Source of the DNA: Parietaria judaica
Lineage: Eukaryota > Streptophyta > Magnoliopsida > Rosales > Urticaceae
Direction: 5' to 3'
Length of the DNA: 64,000 nt
Assembly: GCA_954871525.1 (NCBI GenBank)
Contig: OX940863.1
Location: forward strand, 8,718,001-8,782,000
The stretch's first letter is position 1. Each line of letters starts with the position of its first letter. Below are positions 10,513 through 19,836 of this stretch, piece after piece. The translations under genes and the position numbers were made by a program. A model generated the notes under the pieces. It worked only from the letters and a program-made list of their open reading frames with translations, was not told the origin of the DNA and did no database searches.

Positions 10513-11560
10513 ACGTTAAAATCGATGTTTTTAATTTGTAAGCTATATCACATTATAGTACCCAACTACCCATTATATGTTTTAGAAACTTTGTAAGTTA
10601 AAATCGATGTTATTTATGTGCTTGAAAATAAAAAAATTTGTAACTATTTACATAGTAAAAAGAACTAATATTTTTTAGAAAAAAATTTATTTTTTATATT
10701 CTATGTTATGCACTAGCAACAAAAGTTCTAAATATTTTTTCATAGTAAAAGTCTCAATATTATCATTATTACTTCCTATTAAATTTCATCCATATTATTA
10801 ATTAATAAAATTTAAAATCGGCATAAGAATTGGAAGTTTTTAATTTATAAGCTATATTACATTTTAGTATAATTATATTTTTTTAGTAGCAAAAATTGTT
10901 GTTATTTATGTGTTTGAAAAATAAAACCATATAGAGTGTGTGTGCAAGCCCGGCCCAATAATTTTCGGGGCTTTGGGGAAATAAAAATTAGTAGAATTGT
11001 TTAAATTAGAGTTATATTGACACAAATTACCCCTTTGTTAGGGTGTACAGTGACGCAAACAATCCATTTGTAAAAAATAATAAAAAATAATATAAAAAAA
11101 CTAAACAAAGGTGGCACAAATGGTCTCTCGGCTATGATGCAGTGACGCAAATAATCCATCTGTTAAACATTGGCACAAACAAATAGTTCACTTTTTTAAG
11201 ATTTAGCGACATAAGTTCATCTGCAAAAATAAAAAAAATTAAAAAAATATAGTACAAACGGTCTATCTGTTACTCTAAACGATTTAATGACACAAATGAT
11301 CCCTAACTTTTATTAGATAGATGAAAAATGTTTTTTCAAATCAATTTTGAGGGTAATTCCTTAATATTATACGTTTTAGATATAATTAATATCGTATTAA
11401 CAATCTACATATTAAAAAAAATCTTACTAGCATCTATTTCAAATTATACCTAAATGTTAATACAATATTAATTATAATTAAAAGGTATAAAATTATTGAA
11501 TTATCCTCAAAATTTAACCTAAAAATTATAAATGTATATATGTGCATATACACACACACG

Positions 11561-11592
<32 letters not shown>

Positions 11593-11618
11593 ACGTATGG
11601 GTAAATGGTACATGCAAT
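10513..11618. other. Intergenic DNA with degenerate repeats
   Basis: No gene seen. From about 11000 to 11310 there is a loosely repeated motif of the form gtgacgcaaa(c/t)aatccat(c/t)tgt and gcacaaa(t/c)ggtct, at irregular spacing. A TA/CA/TA compound microsatellite lies at about 11543-11592. A fragment at about 10940 with gcccggcccaata may be one end of an old hAT-like element. Confidence 0.5.
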
Positions 11619-12168
11619 CAGGGGCGGAGCGGGGGCGGCCGCCCCCACTTGGTCCGAGCACGTTATTTTTATTTTTATTTAATCATATTATTATATGTTT
11701 ATATATAAATAATAAACATAGGATCTATAAACTAAATATCATTATAGTGTAGTGGAATTTTGTTACTCTTAAAGTTCTCCCCCAAGTTATAGCCCTAGGT
11801 TCAATTCTCAAACTCATCATATTTTTAAATTTTTTTAGCAACACTTTTTATGATTATATTTTTTTTTCATGGTATTTTGTACTTTACTTAATTATAGGTA
11901 TACTAAAACGATTATAACTTACAAAACTAGAGAATAAAAAACATCAATCAATTTAAGACGTGCAATTTTTTTAAATATTGAAAAAAAAAATTAATATTTT
12001 GAGAACGTAACATATAGATATCTAATCATATCGATATTCTAATAAACTATTTTCATAAACCGAAAGTTCATAAAAAAGAAATAGTTATAATGCAATGTTC
12101 AATGTCTCGTTTTATTATGAAATCTATCGCAATTAATTTTCGCCCCCTCTTAGTCAGACTCTGCTCTG
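11619..12168. mobile_element. Non-autonomous hAT element (Tip100-like ends)
   Basis: A 550-bp element that starts CAGGGGCGGAGC and ends GACTCTGCTCTG (inverse CAGAGCAGAGTC, an imperfect terminal repeat). It has a perfect 8-bp target duplication, catgcaat, at 11611-11618 and 12169-12176. The left end is unusually GC-rich (ggggcggccgccccc). The interior has no transposase ORF. It includes tagtgtagtggaatttt and ggttcaattct, wording often seen in dispersed plant hAT relics and slightly tRNA-like. Confidence 0.82.
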
Positions 12169-12176
12169 CATGCAAT

Positions 12177-13949
12177 ATGTAATATGATCACTATGAAGTA
12201 AGAAAATACCTACAATCACGTGGTGAATCGATGAATAATGGAGTTTATGTACAAATAGAACACTCACTATAGCAAACATTACTTACGCGTCGGAATTAAA
12301 ATCATTTCATATGTGTAGAAATTAAATGTGAAAAATTACAAGCTATATCTATATCTATATATATACTCCGACCACATATATGATGTCATCATATATGTGT
12401 GCATCTCTTACTATATAAGATTGGTCCTTGCAACTACGGAAAACGACTATTGCGACTACATATTAAATTCCGATGATGATGTGTCATCGATGAATACTTG
12501 GGTTGGCGTGGAACACGTGCTGATATATATACTCTACTCATGTTGCACGTGAATAACTATAGTACGTACGTACAACGTTTGTAGTCAATCCCTTTTGGCT
12601 TCATTGTTTTTGCCTAATAATCATTTTACATCTTTTACACATCCACGCGCTTAATATTAATTGATGATGGCCAATAAATTCTATTCAATTTTCAAGTTCT
12701 ATAAAAAAAAATTAAAAAAAAAAAAATCAGACAAGAATGATCATCCCTTACTCTTATGTTCTTCCATCGAGCATTGCTATCCGTTTTATTTTTTTTTTCT
12801 TTCAAATTTAATTATTTTACTACGTGTAATATATATTTTTTCTATCAATATAAAACAACAAAACAAAACACTTGACACTTGACACTTTTTTCTATAAAAA
12901 ATAATCATCATTGTCATTATTTGTAATATTCGAGATATAAAGAGAAAATATCAATTCTTTTTTAAAATGTAATAATAAGTACTCATTTTTTACTGGACAA
13001 AATTTTGAAACCCTAATAATAGCATTAGCATATCACATTTACTTTTTAACCGGCTATTTGGGTACCCATAACGCCGTTACATATTTTTATCGCCATTTTT
13101 TATAAAGAAATCGGTACTTATATCGCAAATAACCTTAATATATCAATAATTAATCTTGTGTATGCAAAATTAAGTTATTTAATCATGCATTGATCTGATT
13201 GATTGATTGATTGATGGGAGCGAAATAAAAAGGAAATAAAGTCATGGTGACACAATAATGTCATAAATAAAGTATGAATCTATGTGGCTTAGATGGGTGT
13301 GAATTGTGATAATTTTGGACGGCAGTGGCTTATTGGGTACGTAAAGGGTTCTTAAGTGAATCAGAGTCCAATTATATACTTAAATAATTCCGAGGGTCCT
13401 ATCGAATCTTGGTTGCTATCAAAGAAGATCAACCCTACCCTAAATGACCGGAAAATAGACCGCCATTCGTTTTTTTGGTGAATTGCGAAACGATAGCCTA
13501 TCCATGCCGCTGTAAGTTTTCCCTTTTTTTGAAGAATGTTGTTCAGCTGCCCACTATGTTTGCACAAGAAATCAAACCAAACCCCACCCCACGGCCCCAC
13601 TTAGCCACATCACAGCCGGTCGGACGGCGGCGCGTGCGTGTCGTGGTGGACCGAGGGTGCATTTGTGTGAGTCTTCTCTCTTCCACAAGAGTGGGTGACC
13701 CTATCAAATTTTTAGTATTTAAATAATTCCAAACTCTTGTAATCTAGCCATGTGAGACTCTTTGATATTCAACTAATATTATATACTTCACCTACATATT
13801 CTCTTCACCTAATCAAGTAACTTAATATTATACACTTTAAGTCTTCAACTAATAAAGCGATTTAGTATTATACATTTCACCTACATATTTAAGTTACAAA
13901 TGTGTTTTGTTGTATACCATTATGTCTTGTATTTATTAAATATGTAGTT
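12177..13949. other. Intergenic DNA without a recognised gene
   Basis: AT-rich. Short ORFs at about 12328, 12661 and 13475 have low-complexity or unrecognised translations. The part at 13560-13700 is GC-richer but shows no domain. Imperfect local repeats (tcacctacatatt, taatattataca) lie at 13760-13895, just before the copia insertion. Confidence 0.5.
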
Positions 13950-13954
13950 TTGAA

Positions 13955-14476
13955 TGTGAGCTTAAGCTTGACTTAGTCCGGCACATTGAGGAAGTCAGCC
14001 CGGGTACCGACCAGAATCAAGGACGGATAGGAGTTCAGCCCAGCTCGGGTGAACACGAGCAGAACGTCCGGATAGAAGGCAAGCCCAGCCCGGGGCAGAC
14101 GAGCAGGCCAGCTCGGGGACAGAGAAAATGTCCGGGCAGGAAAGGGAAAGTCAGCAACTACCCAGCGAGGAAAGAGCGTAGCTTGAGGAGCAAGCAAAGA
14201 TCGAGTCAAAGATTTGATAAGATTATTTAGGGTAGCTTCCTGATTTGGTGCGATTTGGTTAGCTAGGGTTTTGCCTATGCGAGGCTATAAATATACCTAG
14301 CATGTACACTTTGTAAAGTGCTGAGTCCATTAGAGTTTTGAGTTTACCTTCTTGTATTTTGCCTTTGATTATTAATCAGAGAATTTCTTCTCCCAAAAGT
14401 TTGTGTCCTTTATTTTCTGTTCGATTTCTTTGGTGTTATTCGTGTTCTTTGCAGATCCGTGAATTGGGATCCAACA
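13955..14476 (+). repeat. 5' LTR of the copia element
   Basis: A 522-bp LTR beginning TGTGAGCTTAAGC and ending GGGATCCAACA. It matches 19396-19831 closely. A TATA-like ctataaatatacc lies at about 14285. It holds about 77 bp (after 14071) and 9 bp (near 14319) that are lacking in the 3' LTR. Confidence 0.96.
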
Positions 14477-14478
14477 AG

Positions 14479-14490
14479 TGGTATCAGAGC
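14479..14490 (+). promoter_or_regulatory. Primer binding site (initiator tRNA-Met)
   Basis: TGGTATCAGAGC, two bases after the 5' LTR, is the standard plant retrotransposon primer site complementary to the 3' end of initiator methionine tRNA. Confidence 0.95.
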
Positions 14491-14504
14491 TTCAATCGAA
14501 GAAC

Positions 14505-15693
14505 ATGTCTTCATCATCAGAGTCACCGATCGACGGAGCTTTGGTAGCGCAGAAACCAGACTCCAGAGAAGGCACAGTTACGCTCCATTACCCCATGCTC
14601 ACGAAGAGCAATTACGTCGTGTGGGCGTTGAAGATGAGGGTGAATCTGCAGGCGTAGGGAGTGTGGGAGGCCGTAGAGAACGGCGGTGTCGAAGGGCGCA
14701 AGGAAAGAATGGCTCTAGCCGCAATCTACCAAGCAGTTCCGGAAGAAGTTCTTCTCATGCTCGCCGAGAAAGATTCAGCGAAGGAAGCGTGGAAAACTCT
14801 TCAGACCATAAACATGGGCGCAGATCGCGTCAACGAGGCAAAGGTCCAAACCTTGAAGAGTGAGTTCGAGGTTATGAGGATGAGGGAGAGTGAGTCGATT
14901 GACGATTTCGCTATGCGGCTCACGTCCATTGTGACCGGCATTCGCTCGCTGGGAGACAAGGTGGAGGAGACCACCGTCGTCAAGAAATTTCTCCGAGCAG
15001 TGCCTCACAGGTACATGCAGATCGTGACATCGATCGAGCAGTTCGGTGATCTCAAGACCATGTCGGTCGAGGAGGTTGTTGGTCGTCTCAAGGCCCACGA
15101 AGAGAGACTTCGGGGTTACGCTGACAGAGAAGAGGAGAAGAACCTCCTGCTCACGCATGAAGAGTGGACGGCCAGACAACGGAAAACCGGGGGAGCTGAG
15201 TTTTCTCCAAAATCCTCAGGTCGGAACAGCTTTGGTGGAGAAGTCCGAGGACGCAGACAGGGTCGTGGACGAGGTCGAGGTCGGGACATGCGAGGTTGCG
15301 GCAGTGGATCTACCCGTCAGGAAAGCATGACCAGGAGAGACAAGAGCACAGTGGAGTGCTACAGTTGTCAAAAGCTTGGGCACTTTGCATCTGAGTGCCG
15401 GAGCAGGAACCAGGGCGAAGAGGCGAATCTAGCGAGATTCTCAGACGACCAGCCGGCATTGTTGTTTGCCGAGCAGAAAACACACCTGGACGAACAGAAT
15501 GGCGAGTGTGACGCCAAGGCCCGGGCAGAAGTGGTCAGTGTGCCGATCAGCCCAGAGGCCGAGCAGACCTGTCCGGAGGAGACCAGCGAGAAGGTTTTCC
15601 TCATCGAGGATAAGGTTATTGCAAACCTCCTCGTAGACGAAGAAAAGAAAGTCAGTACCGACGTGTGGTACTTAGACAACGGAGCTAGCAACC
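14505..15693 (+). pseudogene. copia gag and start of protease, with premature stop
   Basis: The frame opens at ATG 14505 (MSSSSESPIDGALV...) and contains a copia Gag capsid region (LTKSNYVVWALKMRVNLQA). It is then broken by TAG at 14655-14657, probably a CAG-to-TAG change since Gln is usual there. The same frame continues with the Gag helices (KEAWKTLQTINMGADRVNEA) and an Arg/Gly-rich linker. A CCHC zinc knuckle, CYSCQKLGHFASEC, follows at 15358-15398. The protease starts with WYLDNGAS, where copia proteases usually have D-S/T-G-A; here it is DNGA. The frame is then cut at 15693 by the inserted element. Gag packages element RNA and protease processes the polyprotein; neither can be made intact here. 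Confidence 0.93.
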
Positions 15694-16362
15694 AGTGGCG
15701 GAGCGAGCTTTATGTTTCAGGTGAAGCACCGTTTAATTAACCAAAAATATTTTATGGTTTCTAGTCTGTATCACTAAACTAAAGTTATTGTTAATTTTCC
15801 GCGACATATTAGGCGGTGTTGGCGTCGCACTCGATGATCTCGACAATGTCGGTGACAGACTTGGTGGTGCCGATGACACACTCGGATGCGAGTAAACATC
15901 GTCGACAACTTTGAGAATGCTGAGTGCATCGCCGATCATCGAATACGCCACCGACACTATCGAGAATACCCGGATGTGTTGACGACAAAGCCGAGTACAT
16001 CGCCGACACCGCCAAGTAACTCACCTACACTGCCGAGAGCACGGAATGAGTATTACCGAGTACATCGCAAAAAATTAACCTTCACTTTAGCATAGTTAAA
16101 GACTCGAAGTTATACAAAAAAAATTAAATCTTTATGCCTGCAAAAACAAATATTGAGAATTAAGATCTTTAATAATGTTGCAAATATATCAAAATAAATG
16201 AATCAGTATGATAGGTTGTATCGATCATGTTCATGTATAAGGACTTGATATAAACAAAATAAATTAAGTATACAACATTCTAGTAGCATATTTAGTGGTG
16301 ATTTTTTTTTAAAACTCATTGTACGCACGTGAATACACTGGTGCCTTAATGGCTCCGCCAGT
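15694..16362. mobile_element. MULE-like insertion inside the copia protease
   Basis: A 669-bp insertion with termini AGTGGCGGAGC and GCTCCGCCAGT (11-bp inverted repeat, one mismatch). It is flanked by gctagcaacc at 15684-15693 and 16363-16372. A 9-11 bp target duplication fits Mutator-like elements. Removing it joins the protease reading frame, from LDNGAS into a sequence starting NHMTGDRAKFEEL. The interior at 15810-16060 is GC-rich with many cgacac/gccgac/ctcgatgat words, and has no transposase. A lone similar terminus (tagtggcggagcgg) occurs near 34663. Confidence 0.82.
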
Positions 16363-16372
16363 GCTAGCAACC

Positions 16373-17577
16373 ACATGACTGGGGACCGAGCTAAGTTTGA
16401 AGAGCTCGATGAGAAGATCACGGGTAGCGTGAAATTCGGCGACGGATCAGTCGTAGAGATCAGAGGCAGAGGGTCGATTCTGTTCGAGTGCAAGAATGGC
16501 GACCAGCGTCTGATGACCCAGGTGTATTTCATCCCGAAGTTAAAGAGCAACATCATCAGTCTAGGGCAGATGACTGAGATCGGGAATACGGTGTTGCTGT
16601 AAGGGTCCTACCAGAAGATGTGGATCAAGGAAGGAGAGTTGTTGATGAAGGTGGAGCGGACACCCAACAGGCTCTACAAGATTCTCCTGAAGACGTGTCA
16701 GCCCGTCTGTCTCAAGATGACGGGCGAGAAGAAGATGGCCTTCGGGGTTCCCAAGATAGAACACCCCGACCAGCTATGTGAGTGCTGCATGATTGCGAAG
16801 CAGGCGAGAATACCGTTTCCGATCAAAGCCAAATTCCGAGCAGAGAGACCCCTACAGTTGGTGCATGCAGACTTATGCGGTCCAGTCACCCCAGCAACAT
16901 TGGCAGGTAACAAGTACTTCCTTTTACTTGTTGATGATTACAGTCGTTGGATGTGGGTTTATATGCTTAAGGAGAAAAGCGGAGCCTTTGAGGTCTTCAA
17001 GAAGTTCAAGAAGATCGTGGAGAATGCCTCGGTGCACAGGTTAAAGATCTTGCGTACAGACCGAGGAGGAGAATTCACTTCCCAGCAGTTCGGAGAGTTC
17101 TGCGACCAAGAAGGAGTTCAGCGTCACCTGTCCGCACCCCACACGCCCCAGCAGAATGGCGTGGTGGAAAGACGAAACCGAACTGTGATAGCGAAGAGCT
17201 TGCTCAAGAGCATGCAAGTTTCAGCCCGGTTTTGGGCAGAAGCAGTCAGACATGCGGTCTACCTGCTTAATCGTTTGCCGACCAAAGCGCTAGGAGAGCG
17301 TACTCCCTACCTGGAGTGGAATGGGAAGAAACCCCACTTAGAACATTTGAGAGTGTTCGGGTGCACCGCACACGTGAAGATTGCGGGGCCACATCTCAAG
17401 AAGCTGGATGACCGAAGTCAGAAGATGGTGTACCTTGGCGTTGAAGAAGGAAACAAGGCACACAGACTCTACGATCCACGACGCGGCAGACTCCAAGTGA
17501 GCAGAGATTTTGTGTTCGAAGAAGAGATGAGTGGGATTGGCGCGACGAGAAAGGAGAACCCGAGCAGAACTCAGTGA
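16373..17577 (+). pseudogene. copia protease end and integrase, damaged
   Basis: The frame resumes after the insertion with MTGDRAKFEELDE and IPKLKSNIISLGQM, the usual end of the copia protease region. A TAA at 16600 interrupts it. The pre-integrase region lacks the expected LWHxRxGH segment: the text jumps from ICL-type LKTCQPVCLKM to EKKMAFGVPKI, so the two zinc-binding histidines are deleted while CECC remains (about 16781). The catalytic core is preserved: Asp in HADLCGP, Asp in LRTDRGGEF and Glu in NGVVERRNRT. The frame ends at TGA 17575-17577, just after the overlap with the next frame. Integrase would insert the cDNA copy; this one is probably inactive. Confidence 0.93.
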
Positions 17578-18890
17578 AGTTCACAGTTGAAGATGGAGAG
17601 GGCGTTGCCGAGCAGGATCAGCCCGGAACACCTAGCTCGGGAACAGCTTTGCCCAGCACGAGAGAATCCAGCCCGGGAGAGAGCACCCTGGATACACCCA
17701 GGACACCAAGTCCGAGCAGGACCAACCCGTCCAGCTCGGGAGATTCCTCCATAAAAGACGGCCCAAGAGGATTCCGACCTCTAGCAGACGTCTACGATCA
17801 GACTCAAGAAGTGGAAATGAACCTGGATGAACTTTCTTTGTTGTGTGCAGAAGAGCCAGCCAGCTACCAGGAGGCAGCAGCCGAGCAGGAGTGGCAGGAA
17901 GCAATGAAGAAGGAGATGGAGTCCATCGAGAAGAACAGGACATGGGAGCTTACCGACCTGCCCAAAGGTCATAATCCCATCGGCATGAAGTGGGTGTATA
18001 AGCTGAAGAAGGACACTGAGGGGAATGTCCTTAAACACAAGGCAAGGCTGGTAGCCAAAGGCTACGTGCAGAAGAAAGGCATAGACTTTGAGGAAGTCTT
18101 TGCTCCAGTAGCCAGACTGGACGCGATCAGACTCATCCTAGCCCTAGCAGCTCATCGAGGTTGGGAAATTCACCATCTGGATGTCAAATCGGCATTCCTA
18201 AACGGTGACCTCGAGGAAGAAGTGTACGTCAAGCAACCAGAGGGGTTCGGCGTCACGGGCAAGGAGCAGAAGGTGTACAAGTTATCCAAGGCCCTGTACG
18301 GGTTGAGACAAGCACCAAGAGCGTGGAACGTCCGCCTTGACAAGAGCTTGAAGAACCTTGGATTCACAAAGTTCCTGAGCGAGCAGACAGTCTACACTAG
18401 GAGTACCGGGCAGGAAACTCTGATCGTGGGAGTATATGTGGACGACCTGATCGTCACTGGATCCAGCGCAGGAGGCGTAGATGGATTCAAGCAGCAGATG
18501 ATGGCCGAATTCGAGATGAGTGACCTCGGATTACTTTCGTACTATCTCGGTCTAGAGGTGGAACAGAAGAAGGACTGCATTACGCTGAAGCAGTCGGCCT
18601 ACGCGAAGAAGATCCTCAAGCAGTTCGAGATGACGGATTGCAACCCGAGCAAGTATCCAATGGAGGCGAAGCTGCAGCTCGGGAAGGATGCTGAAGGGAG
18701 AAGAGTAGATCCCACGGAGTACAGACGCGTGATTGGGTGCCTGAGGTACCTCACCCACACCCGACCAGACATTTCACACGCAGTCGGGATAGTCAGTCGA
18801 TACATGGAGAAGCCCACAAGTGCACACCAGCAGGCGGTGAAGCACATCTTGCGATACGTGAAGGGCACGACGGACTACGGGATCCAGTAA
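17574..18890 (+). pseudogene. copia reverse transcriptase region
   Basis: A 438-residue open frame displaced from the integrase frame by an indel near 17575. After a Pro/Ser/Thr/Glu-rich linker come the copia RT landmarks: [68 protein letters not shown], and the catalytic YVDD at 18435-18446. The connection domain [19 protein letters not shown] follows, then TAA at 18888-18890. RT makes element cDNA. The catalytic residues look intact, but the neighbouring domains are broken. Short words such as gagcag and cagc(c/t)cgg recur in the linker and in the LTR. Confidence 0.95.
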
Positions 18891-19347
18891 AACAGAGGAA
18901 GTGGAGCAGAAGTACTAGTCGGCTTTATAGACAGTGATCTGGCCGGTGATATCGATGACAGGAGAGATGGCGTTCTACCTCAACGGAAACCTGATCACTT
19001 GGCAGTCTCAAAAGCAGCAGACAGTAGATCTATCCTCATGTGAAGCAGAGTTCATGGCGGCAACCGCAGCAGCATGTCAGGCTATGTGGTTGAAGGGGCT
19101 ACTTAGTGAAGTGACCGGATCCGAGCAGAGACCAGCTACTCTCTACGTGGACAACAAGTCTGTAATTGCGTTGAAGAAAAATCCAGTGTTCCATGGACGG
19201 AGCAAACACATTGACACGAAATTTCATTACATTCGTGAGTGTGTGGAGAAGCGAGAGATCATCGTGGAGTTCGTCAACACAAGGGAGCAACGGGCAGACA
19301 TTCTTACCAAGGCTCTGGGGAGAGTCAAGTTTGCAGAGATGAGATAG
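18891..19347 (+). pseudogene. copia RNase H domain, frameshifted
   Basis: After the stop at 18890 the RT frame would continue into GFIDSDLAGDIDDR, the first RNase H aspartate block. It shifts frame near 18955, apparently losing a few codons of the usual Arg-Ser-Thr-Ser stretch. The next frame carries LITWQSQKQQTV, SSCEAEFMA (catalytic Glu), LYVDNKS (catalytic Asp) and HIDTKFHYIRE, then ends at TAG 19345-19347. RNase H removes template RNA. The breaks make it unlikely to work. Confidence 0.92.
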
Positions 19348-19386
19348 TTGCTCGGAGTGAAGAAAGTAGAAGCGAGTCAAGCTTAC

Positions 19387-19395
19387 GGGGGAGAA
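19387..19395 (+). promoter_or_regulatory. Polypurine tract
   Basis: gggggagaa directly before the 3' LTR is the expected plus-strand primer of an LTR retrotransposon. Confidence 0.9.
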
Positions 19396-19831
19396 TGTGA
19401 GCTTAAGCTTGACTTAGTCCGGCACATTGAGGAAGTCAGCCCGGGTACCGACCAGAATCAAGGACGGATAGGAGTTCAGCCCAGCTCGGCTGAACACGAG
19501 CAGAAAAGGGAAAGTCAGCAACTACCCAGCGAGGAAAGCGCGTAACTTGAGGAGCAAGCAAAGATCGAGTCAAAGATTTGATAAGATTATTTAGGGTAGC
19601 TTCCTGATTTTGTGCGATTTGGTTAGCTATGGTTTTGCCTATGTGAGGCTATAAATATACCTAGCATGTACACTTTGTAAAACATTAGAGTTTTGAGTTT
19701 ACCTTCTTGTATTTTGCCTTCGATTATTAATCATAGAATTTCTTCTCCCAAAAGTTTGTGTCCTTTATTTTCTGTTCGATTTCTTTGGTGTTATTCGTGT
19801 TCTTTGCAGATCCGTGAATTGGGATCCAACA
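19396..19831 (+). repeat. 3' LTR of the copia element
   Basis: A 436-bp LTR matching 13955-14476. It lacks about 77 bp between two gcag words and 9 bp near the TATA-distal part, so the LTRs are unequal in length (522 and 436 bp). Confidence 0.95.
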
Positions 19832-19836
19832 TTGAA

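Larger units (their letters stand above)
13955..19831 (+). mobile_element. Degenerate Ty1/copia LTR retrotransposon
   Basis: Complete in outline: 5' LTR, primer binding site, gag, protease, integrase, reverse transcriptase, RNase H, polypurine tract and 3' LTR, in the copia order (integrase before RT). It is flanked by a perfect 5-bp target duplication, ttgaa, at 13950-13954 and 19832-19836. The coding region has an in-frame TAG in gag, a DNA-transposon insertion in protease, a stop at 16600, a deletion removing the integrase zinc-finger histidines, a frameshift between integrase and RT, a stop at 18888-18890 and another frameshift near 18955. It cannot encode a full polyprotein. The two LTRs differ by two deletions. 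GC content is well above the surrounding DNA. Confidence 0.97.

Noticed and set aside
11770..11800. Possible tRNA gene (B-box-like ggttcaattct)
   Set aside because: No cloverleaf can be built around it, and it lies inside a hAT element.
14775..15179. Antisense ORFs within the copia element
   Set aside because: Shadow frames of gag and pol; no domain and no independent support.
14505..19347. Possible endogenous pararetrovirus
   Set aside because: Paired LTRs, a 5-bp target duplication, an integrase and copia domain order show a Ty1/copia retrotransposon.
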